Shown here: piece after piece, positions 31,357 through 41,531 of the stretch
Position numbering within the stretch: position 1 is the stretch's first letter
How the letters are laid out: the number at the start of each line of letters is the position of its first letter
Assembly: GCF_020541265.1 (NCBI RefSeq)
Contig: NZ_CP045925.1
Location: 434,001-498,000, forward strand
Direction of reading: 5' to 3'
Source of the DNA: Profftia lariciata
GTDB taxonomy: Bacteria > Pseudomonadota > Gammaproteobacteria > Enterobacterales > Enterobacteriaceae
DNA: 64,000 nucleotides
Translations under genes and position numbers: made by a program
Notes under the pieces: model-generated
The model's database searches: none
Told to the model about the DNA's origin: nothing
What the model saw: the letters and a program-made list of their open reading frames with translations, nothing else

Positions 31357-34263
31357 ATGGTTAAGATATTAATGCATAAGAAATTACAATATTGGATAAT
31401 TATTATATTATTATTCATGAGTACATCATTTTTTTGGTCTATGATAAATTTTAATAACAATCAACATTATGGATGGAAACCGTTATCTCAAAGTATTAAT
31501 CAAAGTGTTAATGATTCACGTTTATATAAAGCAATAAAACTTGATAATGGTATGCAGGTACTGTTAATTTTTGATAAATATGCAACTAAATCTTTAGCTG
31601 CATTAGCATTGCCAGTAGGATCACTAGAAGATCCGAATTCTCAGCTTGGTTTAGCTCATTATCTAGAACATTTAGTTTTAATGGGTTCAAAAAAATATCC
31701 TCAGTCAGATAGCTTTCCTGAATTTCTAAAAAAGCATGGTGGTAGATATAATGCTAGTACAGCTTCTTATCGAACAGCATTTTATCTTGAGGTAGAAAAT
31801 GATGGATTACTGCAAGCTGTTGATCGATTAGCTGACGCTATTGCTGCACCTTTATTAGATCCAGTCTACTCCGATCTTGAACGTAATGCTATTCATGCAG
31901 AGTTAACTATGGATCGTTCGCGAGATATTATTCGTATGGCTCAGATATCAGCAGAAACTATAAATCCAGCTCATCCTAGTGCACGTTTTTCTGGTGGTAA
32001 TAAATATACTTTAAGTGATAAGCCAAATAGTAACTTAAATCAAGAGCGACTATTATTTTATCATCGTTATTATTCGGCTAATTTAATGGTAGGTGTTATT
32101 TACAGTAATCAACCTTTAAATAAACTTGCTAAACTCGCTGTTAATTCTTTAGGTCATATTCCAAATCGTAATGCAAGCATACCTTCTATTACAGAACCTG
32201 TAGTTACTCCTGCACAACAAGGAATTATTATTCATTATCTACCAGCACAACCGTGTAAAACATTAAGAATAGAGTATCGTATTAAGAATAATAGCGCTGC
32301 TTTTCGTAGTAAAACAGATATGTATATTGCTTATCTTATTAGTAATTGTAGTCAAAATACATTAGCTGATTGGTTACAAAAAAATAGACTAGCAGAGTCT
32401 ATTATTGCAGGATGTGATCCTATGGTAGATCGTAATGGTGGAATATTTTTTATTAATGTATCACTGACTGATCAAGGTTTATCTGAGCGTGATCGTGTAA
32501 TTAGTGCCATATATAGTTATTTAAAATTACTTTGTGATCGAGGAGTACAGCAAATTTATTTTAATGAAATTGCGCATGTTCTTGATGTAGATTTTAACTA
32601 TCCATCGATTATTCACGATATGGATTATATAGAATCGTTAGTAGATAACATGCTACGTGTACCATTAAAAAATATTTTAGATTCGTCTTATATAGCTGAT
32701 GTATATGATCCAAAAGCGATTATTACACGTTTGCACAGTATGACACCTGAAAATGCTCGTATTTGGTTTATCAGCCCTAACGAACCACATAATAAGATTG
32801 CTTATTTTGTTGAGGCACCCTATCAGGTAGAACGTATAACTAGCAAACAATTTAACCATTGGAGTCATGTAAGTAAACATATTATATTATCATTACCTAA
32901 GTTAAATCCTTATATACCAAATGATTTTTCGCTTATGCATAACCATTTAGTAAAAACCTTAAAACCAACAATGGTATTAAATGAGAAAACATTGCGTGTA
33001 CTATATATGCAAAGTCATTATTTTGCTAATGAGCCTAAGGTAAATATCATTCTATCACTACGCAATAAAATAGGATATAAAAGTATAAAAGAGCATGTAA
33101 TGTTCTCTTTGATGGACTATATTGCTAGTATAACACTTAATCAATTAGTGTATCAAGCATCAATTGGTGGTATTGAATTTGCAACAAGTTATAAAGATGG
33201 TTTAATTATAAAAACTAGTGGATTTACGCAGTATTTGCCACAGCTATTTATGATGTTCATAAAACGCTATAATGATTTTAATATTACAAAGGAACAGCTA
33301 GAACAAGCAAAGTCATGGTATCGCAATCAATTAGATGCTGCTAGACAAAATAAAGCGTTTGAACAGGCTATGCAACCTATTCAAGAGCTATCGATGATTC
33401 CTTGTGTACAACATAGTAAGCAATATTTATTGCTATACAAAATCACACTTAATGATATTAAAAATTATCATAATTTGTTAATTAAAGAGTCTACTCCAGA
33501 AATGTTAGTAGTTGGTAATATTAACCTTATGCAAGTAAAAGTCATAGCACAAGATATCCGTGCTTATCTTAAATGTAATGGAAGAATGTGGTGGCATAGT
33601 CAAAATATAGTACTTAAACATAAACAATTAGCTAATCTGCAGATTAAAGGTAGTAGTACTGATTCAGCTCTTTTTGCGGGTTATATTCCACTAGAATATG
33701 ACGAGTTTCAGGGAATGGCACATAGTAATTTATTAAGTCAGATTATACAGCCGTGGTTCTATGATCAATTGCGTACCAAAGAACAACTAGGATACGCAAT
33801 CTTTTCTTACCCATTATGCATCGGTAATAGATGGGGTATTGGCTTTTTATTGCAAAGTAATCATGAGTCTCCAGAATATTTATATAATCGTTATTTAGAA
33901 TTTTATAATAAAGTTGATAAGCGCTTAAAGATATTAAAAGAAAAAGATTTCAATCAGTATAAGTTTTCATTATTAAGTCAGTTGCATCGGCATCCACAAA
34001 CTCTTAATGAAGAATCTGCACGCTTATTTAATGATTTTAATCATGGTAACTTTGAATTTAATTCTAGGGAGAATCTAATGAAATATATTGCTAAACTTAC
34101 AAGTCAAGATATCATAAGATTTTACCATCGAGCAGTGATGGAATATCAAGGGGTAGCATTATTATCACAAGTACTAGGTAAACATGCTCGGGGATACTAT
34201 GCTACACCAAAACATTGGATAACATATGCTAGTACTGTAGAATTACAAAAAAATTGGCTATAA
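31357..34263 (+). CDS. ptrA: protease III (pitrilysin)
   Basis: Periplasmic M16 zinc metallopeptidase cutting small peptides, encoded between recC and recB in enterobacteria without a known link to repair. 968 residues (E. coli 962). The hydrophobic N-terminus (about residues 11-30) is a signal peptide or anchor. The inverted zinc motif HYLEH gives H101, E104 and H105; the third ligand is E182 in NAIHAELTM; the spacing equals that of E. coli. RTKEQLGYA and the PWFY segment in the C-terminal half are conserved. The start has GAGG at 31347-31350. Retention of this dispensable protease, full length, may reflect its place in the operon. Confidence 0.95.
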   Translation: MVKILMHKKLQYWIIIILLFMSTSFFWSMINFNNNQHYGWKPLSQSINQSVNDSRLYKAIKLDNGMQVLLIFDKYATKSLAALALPVGSLEDPNSQLGLAHYLEHLVLMGSKKYPQSDSFPEFLKKHGGRYNASTASYRTAFYLEVENDGLLQAVDRLADAIAAPLLDPVYSDLERNAIHAELTMDRSRDIIRMAQISAETINPAHPSARFSGGNKYTLSDKPNSNLNQERLLFYHRYYSANLMVGVIYSNQPLNKLAKLAVNSLGHIPNRNASIPSITEPVVTPAQQGIIIHYLPAQPCKTLRIEYRIKNNSAAFRSKTDMYIAYLISNCSQNTLADWLQKNRLAESIIAGCDPMVDRNGGIFFINVSLTDQGLSERDRVISAIYSYLKLLCDRGVQQIYFNEIAHVLDVDFNYPSIIHDMDYIESLVDNMLRVPLKNILDSSYIADVYDPKAIITRLHSMTPENARIWFISPNEPHNKIAYFVEAPYQVERITSKQFNHWSHVSKHIILSLPKLNPYIPNDFSLMHNHLVKTLKPTMVLNEKTLRVLYMQSHYFANEPKVNIILSLRNKIGYKSIKEHVMFSLMDYIASITLNQLVYQASIGGIEFATSYKDGLIIKTSGFTQYLPQLFMMFIKRYNDFNITKEQLEQAKSWYRNQLDAARQNKAFEQAMQPIQELSMIPCVQHSKQYLLLYKITLNDIKNYHNLLIKESTPEMLVVGNINLMQVKVIAQDIRAYLKCNGRMWWHSQNIVLKHKQLANLQIKGSSTDSALFAGYIPLEYDEFQGMAHSNLLSQIIQPWFYDQLRTKEQLGYAIFSYPLCIGNRWGIGFLLQSNHESPEYLYNRYLEFYNKVDKRLKILKEKDFNQYKFSLLSQLHRHPQTLNEESARLFNDFNHGNFEFNSRENLMKYIAKLTSQDIIRFYHRAVMEYQGVALLSQVLGKHARGYYATPKHWITYASTVELQKNWL

Positions 34264-34276
34264 AGATCTCTTCATC

Positions 34277-37200
34277 ATGATTAATATACAAAAATTAAAT
34301 GCTTTAACATTACCTCTTATAGGAGAGTGCTTGATTGAAGCATCTGCTGGCACAGGTAAAACATTTACTATAGTAGCACTTTATTTGCGTTTATTATTGG
34401 GTATTAATAATACAAAAATATACCGTCCTCCTTTATCTGTGGAAAAAATTTTAGTAGTAACCTTTACTAATCTAGCTGCTGAAGAATTACGTACGCGCAT
34501 TCGTAGTAATATACATGCTTTATGCATAGCATGTATACATGGTAAGAGCAATAATGCTTTATTGTCTGAATTATTGCAATTAATTCATAATAAAAATGAT
34601 GCTATAAATAAGTTATTAACTGCTGAGCGTCAAATAGATCAGGCAGCCATTTATACCATTCATAGTTTTTGTCAACGTATGCTCAGTTATAATGTTCTCG
34701 AATCCGGTGTTTTATTTCATCAAATTTTCGTACAAAATGAATTACCTCTGTATCGACAAGCATGTGCTGATTTTTGGAGACGATGTTGCTATTCATTACC
34801 TCTTAATATAGCTGCGATAATCAGGCAAGAGTGGCATGAACCTAATCAATTATTAATAGATTTACAGCCCTATTTACATGGTGTATTACCAGAAATATAC
34901 CAGCTGAACTTTGATAATACAACGCTAGAACAAAAACATCAGGAAAATATTAAACGTATTGATACTGTAAAGTCTCTTTGGCGTGAAGTAATGGGAAATA
35001 TTAAATGCCTAATTATGGATTCCGGTGTGGATCCTCGTATATATAATAGTCATTCTATATCTAAATGGTTAATCAGTATTAATAATTGGGTTACCACAAA
35101 AACACATAATTATCAACTACCTAAAGAGATTAAAAGATTTAAACAAAATACTTTAATAAAAAATACAAAAAATAAACTAGCTCCATACAATAAATTATTT
35201 ACTGCGATTGAGCAGTTATTTATAGAACCTTTATCTTTACGTAATTTATTTTTATCTCAAGCATTAAAAGCAGTGCGAGCTAATATTCAAAAAGAAAAAA
35301 AATATAATGGACAAATAGGATTCAATGATCTTCCTCAATACCTATATGAGGCTTTACATCAGCCTAATAATCATATTTTATGTAAGGCAATTTATCGTCT
35401 TTATCCTGTTGCTATGATTGATGAATTTCAAGATACAGATCGTCAGCAATATAATATTTTGCAGAAAATTTATAGTCAGTCATCAAAAGGTGCTTTATTT
35501 TTAATTGGTGATCCAAAACAAGCTATTTATTCTTTTCGTGGAGCTGATGTTTTTACTTATATGCATGTGCGTAATAAAATGAAATGTTATTATACTTTGG
35601 ATATTAATTGGCGTTCATCACCTGGTATAGTTGCTGCAGTAAATAAGATTTTTTCAACAATTAAAAATCCATTTATTTTTATTGATATTCCCTTTATACC
35701 CGTTATTTCTATTAAAGATAATCAAAAATTATGTTTTAAAATAGAAGGAAATATTCAAGAAGCAATACATATATGGTTAAAACCAGGTAAAGGTTTTAGC
35801 GGTATAGAATATAGACAATCTTTAGCAACTAAATGTGCAATACAAATTCGTGATTGGTTAACTGCTGGTCAGAAAGGCACAGCATTACTTTATACTAAAA
35901 AAAAAGATCTACACGGCAATAATATCACAAAAGTTGTTGAGGCTTCAGATATTACTATTTTAGTTCGTACTAATGTTGAAGCAACATTAATGCATAATGC
36001 TTTAAAAGAACTTGCAATCCCATCAGTTTATCTATCTAATCATGATAGTATTTTTCAAACTTCAGAAGCAAATGATTTATTTTTATTATTACAAGCAATA
36101 TTATCGCCACAAGAAGCACATTTATTACGTAGTGCATTGGCAACAAGATTATTTGGATGCAATGCACAACAGATTCATGATCTTAATTATGATGAAAATC
36201 AATGGGGCAAGTTAATTACTGAATTTACTATGTATCGTCAGCAATGGATTACTTATGGTATATTACCAATGCTGCATAAAATTATGGCACACAGAAAAAT
36301 AACAGAAAATTTGTTAGCTAGTCAATCAGGAGAGCGTTGTTTAACAAATGTATTACATATTGGTGAATTATTACAAGAAGCATCTTTTACTGTACATAGT
36401 GCAGAAGCATTGTTACATTGGTTAGCTAAAAAAATAGATAATCTTGATATTCACTCAGATAACGAACAATTACGCTTAGAAAATGATAATTCTTTAGTTA
36501 AAATTATGACAATTCATAAATCAAAAGGATTAGAATTTCCTATTGTTTGCTTACCTTTTATTGGTAGTTATCGTGTACAAAAAAATATATTATATCATGA
36601 TCGTAATAATTTCAATATAATTATTAATTTAAATAATACTCATGACGTAGTACAATTAGCTGAAGAAGAACGCCTTGCTGAAGATATTCGTTTACTTTAT
36701 GTAGCTCTTACAAGATCAATATATCACTGTAGTATTGGTCTTGCTCCTTTGTTTGTTGGTAATAGAAAAAAACAAGGTAATACAGATATGCATTTGTGTG
36801 CTATTGGTTATCTTGTACAACAAGGCAAAGCAGGTGATTCAGTCATGTTGTTAAAATGTCTAAAGCTTTTAGAAGATAAAAATATTAAAATAATAAATAT
36901 TTACGATCAATATCGTTCTCCTTGGGTGCCACCAATACAAGATAAAAAAAATTTGAAAAATAAAACATGCACTCGCAATATACAAGATGATTGGCGTATC
37001 ACTAGTTATTCTGGATTACAACATCAAAGTAGTGTTCAACCAGTATATTTATCACCAAAGGTAGATAAAAATTTTTATAGGAATTTAGAAGAATTCAGTT
37101 TGACTGATTTTACGTCGCATACTTTTCCTACAGGTATTAAATCAGGAATATTTTTGCATAGATTACTCGAGCTATTAGATTTTACACGTGCAATAAATAT

Positions 37201-37828
37201 TACATGGTTAACTGAACAAGTAATCCAAGCAGGGTTGAATATTAATTGGGTATCAGTATTAAAGTATTGGTTAGAGTCTATTATACATGCTCCTTTAGCA
37301 GAGCAAGGTCCTTGTTTAGCCAATATACCTCCAAATCATATGCTCTCTGAATTACAATTTTATTTATCTATTGATGAACTAATTAGTAGTACTGCATTAG
37401 ATGCTCTTATTAAATATTATGATCCACTTTCATCTGAGTGTCTATCTTTAAACTTTAAACAAGTTCGTGGTATGTTAAAAGGTTTTATTGATGTAGTATT
37501 TTATTGGCAACAACGTTATTATATACTAGATTATAAATCTAATTGGTTAGGTAAGGATTACACTTTTTATACACAAAAAATAATAAGGTCAACTATGATA
37601 GAACATCGTTATGATTTTCAGTACCAATTATATTCGTTAGCTCTTCATCGTTATTTACGTCAACGTTTATATAATTATCAATACGATCAGCATTTTGGTG
37701 GAGTATTTTATTGTTTCTTGCGTGGCATAACTCGAGAACAACCATTAAATGGTATTTTTTATTGTCGTCCAGCTGCTATTCTTATAGAAAGTATAGATAA
37801 ATTATTTGGTTATAAAAAAAAGTTGTAG
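34277..37828 (+). CDS. recB: exonuclease V beta subunit RecB
   Basis: 3'-5' helicase and the only nuclease of RecBCD; also loads RecA after Chi. 1183 residues (E. coli 1180). Walker A SAGTGKT at residues 23-29; DEFQDTDRQQY, GDPKQAIYSFRGAD, TIHKSKGLEFP and RLLYVALTRS are UvrD-type helicase motifs; the nuclease domain keeps GFID and ILDYKSNWLG, which supply the two aspartates and lysine of the catalytic site. Starts 13 bp after ptrA. An 8-A run lies at the 3' end. RecA and ruv genes are not in this window, so how complete the repair pathway is cannot be judged here. Confidence 0.96.
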   Translation: MINIQKLNALTLPLIGECLIEASAGTGKTFTIVALYLRLLLGINNTKIYRPPLSVEKILVVTFTNLAAEELRTRIRSNIHALCIACIHGKSNNALLSELLQLIHNKNDAINKLLTAERQIDQAAIYTIHSFCQRMLSYNVLESGVLFHQIFVQNELPLYRQACADFWRRCCYSLPLNIAAIIRQEWHEPNQLLIDLQPYLHGVLPEIYQLNFDNTTLEQKHQENIKRIDTVKSLWREVMGNIKCLIMDSGVDPRIYNSHSISKWLISINNWVTTKTHNYQLPKEIKRFKQNTLIKNTKNKLAPYNKLFTAIEQLFIEPLSLRNLFLSQALKAVRANIQKEKKYNGQIGFNDLPQYLYEALHQPNNHILCKAIYRLYPVAMIDEFQDTDRQQYNILQKIYSQSSKGALFLIGDPKQAIYSFRGADVFTYMHVRNKMKCYYTLDINWRSSPGIVAAVNKIFSTIKNPFIFIDIPFIPVISIKDNQKLCFKIEGNIQEAIHIWLKPGKGFSGIEYRQSLATKCAIQIRDWLTAGQKGTALLYTKKKDLHGNNITKVVEASDITILVRTNVEATLMHNALKELAIPSVYLSNHDSIFQTSEANDLFLLLQAILSPQEAHLLRSALATRLFGCNAQQIHDLNYDENQWGKLITEFTMYRQQWITYGILPMLHKIMAHRKITENLLASQSGERCLTNVLHIGELLQEASFTVHSAEALLHWLAKKIDNLDIHSDNEQLRLENDNSLVKIMTIHKSKGLEFPIVCLPFIGSYRVQKNILYHDRNNFNIIINLNNTHDVVQLAEEERLAEDIRLLYVALTRSIYHCSIGLAPLFVGNRKKQGNTDMHLCAIGYLVQQGKAGDSVMLLKCLKLLEDKNIKIINIYDQYRSPWVPPIQDKKNLKNKTCTRNIQDDWRITSYSGLQHQSSVQPVYLSPKVDKNFYRNLEEFSLTDFTSHTFPTGIKSGIFLHRLLELLDFTRAINITWLTEQVIQAGLNINWVSVLKYWLESIIHAPLAEQGPCLANIPPNHMLSELQFYLSIDELISSTALDALIKYYDPLSSECLSLNFKQVRGMLKGFIDVVFYWQQRYYILDYKSNWLGKDYTFYTQKIIRSTMIEHRYDFQYQLYSLALHRYLRQRLYNYQYDQHFGGVFYCFLRGITREQPLNGIFYCRPAAILIESIDKLFGYKKKL

Positions 37829-37832
37829 AAAA

Positions 37833-39692
37833 ATGATTTTTGACCTTCTTTTACGTATGGAGAAAAAAAAATATCTTCGTTCTATTGATATACATTTTGC
37901 TCGTTTAATAGCTTCTCCTAAGCAACCTCATTTAGCCTTAGCCGCTGCTCTAGTTAGTAATTATAGTTACTATGGGCATGTTTGTTTACCTATAAAAAAC
38001 TTATGCATAGAAGTATTAATAATACATTTTCCAGATGTTTCTTCTGACATAACATATTTTTTTGGAAAGTTAACTCAAAAACAATGGCATATATTATTAA
38101 TTAAAGAAGAAACAGTAAGTGATGGTAGTTATGTGGCTCCTCTTATTTTACAGTATAAACGTTTATACTTACATCGTTTATGGAGAGAAGAAGTACTGGT
38201 AGCACGTTTTTTTACTGATTTTCATGTATCATTACATGATAATACATTATTACTTAAAAATATTTTATCTTATATTTTCCCTTTTACAACTTTATCTAAT
38301 GATCTTAATTGGCAAAAAGTTGCTACTAGTGTTGCATTAACACGTAAAGTATCAGTCATTACAGGTGGTCCTGGCACAGGTAAAACTACAACAGTAGCAA
38401 AATTGCTTACAGCATTAGTTCTTTTATATCCACAAAAAAAATTACGTATTCAATTAGCTGCTCCTACGGGCAAAGCTGCTGCTCGTTTAATATCAACATT
38501 ACAAGCAATCATTAAAAGTATTAATAATACTAAAACATATGAATCTATTCCAAAAGAAGCTTATACGTTGCATCGTTTACTAGGCGTTCAGTATAATAGT
38601 AATAATATGAAGTATAATTGTAATAATCATTTGCCTATAGATGTACTCATAATAGATGAAGCTTCAATGATTGATTTATCAATGATGTCTAAAATTATTG
38701 CAGCTCTTCCACAAGAAGCACGTTTAATTTTGTTAGGTGATCAAGATCAACTATCTTCGGTTGAAGCAGGAGCAATTTTAGGCAACATATCTAGCTTTGC
38801 TAAATTTGGTTTTCGCCCAGAGCGTGCTAAAGAATTATCTATGTTATGTACTAATATAGTACCTGCAGGTAAGATCAATCCAAATATTGCAGTACGTGAT
38901 AGTATTTGTTCATTAAAAAAAAATTATCGTTTTAATGTTAACTCTGGTATTCATCAATTGGCAATGGCCGTTAATGCGGGTGATATTGTACGTACTAAGA
39001 ATTGTTTAAATGGGCAGTTTATTGATTTATCTTGGATGACGATGACTTGTAATAATGATTATACTAGTCTTATTAAGACTTGTGTTCAAGGTTATAGTTC
39101 AATGTTGCAATTAGTTCATAATAAAGCTGATGTAAAAACAGTGCTAGCATATTTTATGCGTTTTCGTTTGTTGTGTGCGTTACGTGAAGGTCCTTTTGGT
39201 CAATTTGGATTGAATGAAAGTATCGAAATTGCATTAATTAAAGAAAAATTAATTAATATTAATAAACATGCAAAAAATTATCAAAATTGGTATAATGGAA
39301 GACCGGTTATGATAACGCGTAATGATAGTTCACTAGGATTATTTAACGGTGATATTGGTATTACCTTTTACAATACGATAGATAATATGCGTGTATATTT
39401 TCAATTAGCTGATGATTCAATAAAATATGTTCATCCTGGTCGGTTATCAAAAGTAGAAACAGCTTATGCAATGACCGTACATAAATCGCAGGGTTCTGAA
39501 TTTGAACATACATTATTAGTATTACCCAATTATTTGTCACCTCTAGTAACTCGTGAATTATTGTATACGGCAATAACCAGAGCTAAAACTCAGTTTACAC
39601 TTTTTGGTCAGGATAAAATTCTTACAGCAGCAATTTGTAGTTCTCAATTACGTAGTAGTGGTTTGATAAAGAGAATGTATCTTTCCTCTTAA
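37833..39692 (+). CDS. recD: exonuclease V alpha subunit RecD
   Basis: 5'-3' helicase motor of RecBCD. The ATG at 37833, 4 bp after the recB stop, is chosen over an in-frame TTG at 37806 inside recB because only the sequence after it resembles RecD; 619 residues against 608 in E. coli. Walker A GGPGTGKTTT begins at residue 178; AAPTGKAAARL, DVLIIDEASMIDL, LGDQDQLSSVEAGA, LREGPFGQFG and AMTVHKSQGSEFEH are SF1B helicase motifs. Two runs of nine A (37863-37871 and 38934-38942 approximately) lie in frame inside the gene, places prone to polymerase slippage. Confidence 0.95.
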   Translation: MIFDLLLRMEKKKYLRSIDIHFARLIASPKQPHLALAAALVSNYSYYGHVCLPIKNLCIEVLIIHFPDVSSDITYFFGKLTQKQWHILLIKEETVSDGSYVAPLILQYKRLYLHRLWREEVLVARFFTDFHVSLHDNTLLLKNILSYIFPFTTLSNDLNWQKVATSVALTRKVSVITGGPGTGKTTTVAKLLTALVLLYPQKKLRIQLAAPTGKAAARLISTLQAIIKSINNTKTYESIPKEAYTLHRLLGVQYNSNNMKYNCNNHLPIDVLIIDEASMIDLSMMSKIIAALPQEARLILLGDQDQLSSVEAGAILGNISSFAKFGFRPERAKELSMLCTNIVPAGKINPNIAVRDSICSLKKNYRFNVNSGIHQLAMAVNAGDIVRTKNCLNGQFIDLSWMTMTCNNDYTSLIKTCVQGYSSMLQLVHNKADVKTVLAYFMRFRLLCALREGPFGQFGLNESIEIALIKEKLININKHAKNYQNWYNGRPVMITRNDSSLGLFNGDIGITFYNTIDNMRVYFQLADDSIKYVHPGRLSKVETAYAMTVHKSQGSEFEHTLLVLPNYLSPLVTRELLYTAITRAKTQFTLFGQDKILTAAICSSQLRSSGLIKRMYLSS

Positions 39693-40743
39693 ATATTAAG
39701 ATAACTATAAAAAATAAATTTTTTATTAAAGAAACAATTGTAATGATTTTATTATACATAGTTATGTATTAAATATATGTGTTAAGCATCTTTGTAAAGA
39801 TAAATCATCTAATAATTTAGTAATAAATTATAGGTAGTACAAATAATCATTAAATTAAAAAAATAACTAAGTTATACAATGTTTGATCAATATACTATAT
39901 AAATAGTTATAATCTTATAATCAAGTACAATATAAAATATATGTTATATGATATATATAATAATAAAAATTTAATTTTATATAAAAATTTTAAGAAATAT
40001 AGTTTCTTAATATTTTTAAGAAAAATATTATATCTTTTTTAAAAAGATTTAATAATTTTTTAAAATTATATATGTAATAGTAAAATATTAGGTAAATATT
40101 TTTGAAAAAAATTGAATATTCTATAAATAGCATACAATACATATATAATATAAATTATACTGTTATTATATTGAAATAACTTAAGTATTTTAAAAAAATA
40201 TTTTTTTATTAGTGATAATTATTATCAAGTAAATTTTTTAAAAAGGATTTGATCTTATCAAGATTTTATTAACATTGTCTATCACCATGACTAATATCAA
40301 AAAATATTTAAAAATCAATTGTCTTTATTTAAGAAATAATAAAATATCCAATATATATTAATATATTTTTAATAATAAAGATAACTTAGCAACATACTTA
40401 ACAAAGTATATATTAAAATAATAATAGACTTTAATAATTATTCTATAATAAGCAACATCTTACTACTAAATGAATATTTAGTATTATGAGCAAGATAAAT
40501 AGTTATTAATATTATCTTGTATATTGTATTATTTTTCATATATTCACTAAATACTTTATTTAACGACTATCATTTAGATACATAGTATATATAATTTATA
40601 AAAAATTTTTATATAATTATTTAAATTGATATTATATGTAATAATTTTTTAATATAAGTATTATGACTAATTATTATAATCACTACACTAAACGTTTAAT
40701 AACAGATTTATTATAATTGTTTAACTCATAAAATATTTTACAT
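39693..40743. other. gene-free spacer between recD and cmoA
   Basis: 1.05 kb with no supported gene. A perfect palindrome TGATAATTATTATCA at 40213-40227 resembles half of a Fur box, and a possible 24-codon frame (MTNIKKYLK..., near 40288) follows, but both are easily produced by chance here. The cmoA promoter should be in the right-hand part. Confidence 0.5.
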
Positions 40744-41520
40744 ATGTCAAATCAAAATAATTTTCTTAAAAATATTTTTAATATTAATAAAAAAAATACA
40801 CATGATAATCTTTTCTCAATGCCTATTCTAAAATTAGAAGATTGGACTTTTAATGAGCATATAGCTGAAGTCTTTACTGATATGTTACAACGTTCAATAC
40901 CTGGGTATTCTAATATTATTGCTATGATTGGAAATTTAGCCGAACGTTTCGTTCAGCCAAACACAAAAGTATATGACTTAGGTTGTTCATTGGGTACAGC
41001 AACTATTTCTATATATCAAAATATCCATATTCAAGGATGTCAAATCATAGCTGTTGATGATTCTCCAGCTATGATTAAGCATTGTCATAGTAATGTTAAT
41101 AATCTTTGTGATCAAACGTCTATAAAAATTATAGAAGCATGTATTCAAGATATTGATATTAATAACGCCTCTATGGTAGTGCTGAATTTTACACTACAAT
41201 TTTTAGCACCATTAGAAAAACAGTATGTGCTAAATAAAATATATCAAGGCTTGCTACCTAATGGTATATTAGTTTTGTCTGAAAAATTAAATTTTGAAGA
41301 CAAAGCATTAAATAAAACATTATTTGATATGCATTATTTTTTTAAAAGAAATAATGGTTATAGTGAATTAGAAATTAGTCAAAAATATAGTATGTTAAAA
41401 AATGTAATGTTTACTGATTCACTTAAAACCCATAAACATCGTCTCAATCAAGCCGGTTTTAAACATACAGAAATTTGGTTCCAGTGCTTGAATTTTGGAT
41501 CTTTGTTAGCTTTTAAATAA
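40744..41520 (+). CDS. cmoA: carboxy-SAM synthase CmoA
   Basis: Converts S-adenosylmethionine and prephenate to carboxy-S-adenosylmethionine, the donor used by CmoB for the wobble modification cmo5U34. 258 residues (E. coli 247; the extra is N-terminal). SAM motif DLGCSLG at 78-84, then NFTLQFL, RNNGYSELEISQK and WFQCLNFGSLLA. Dependence on prephenate ties it to the shikimate pathway that aroE serves. cmoB follows after 11 bp, so the two form an operon. Confidence 0.96.
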   Translation: MSNQNNFLKNIFNINKKNTHDNLFSMPILKLEDWTFNEHIAEVFTDMLQRSIPGYSNIIAMIGNLAERFVQPNTKVYDLGCSLGTATISIYQNIHIQGCQIIAVDDSPAMIKHCHSNVNNLCDQTSIKIIEACIQDIDINNASMVVLNFTLQFLAPLEKQYVLNKIYQGLLPNGILVLSEKLNFEDKALNKTLFDMHYFFKRNNGYSELEISQKYSMLKNVMFTDSLKTHKHRLNQAGFKHTEIWFQCLNFGSLLAFK

Positions 41521-41531
41521 GGCATAATAAA

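Noticed and set aside
37806..37832. RecD start at a TTG inside recB
   Set aside because: The added residues do not match RecD; the ATG at 37833 fits the operon spacing better.
40213..40227. Palindrome TGATAATTATTATCA resembling part of a Fur box
   Set aside because: Only two hexamer half-sites rather than three, no iron gene nearby, and such A/T palindromes are expected by chance in this composition.
40288..40365. Short frame beginning MTNIKKYLK upstream of cmoA
   Set aside because: About 24 codons, no recognisable family, no clear ribosome binding site.
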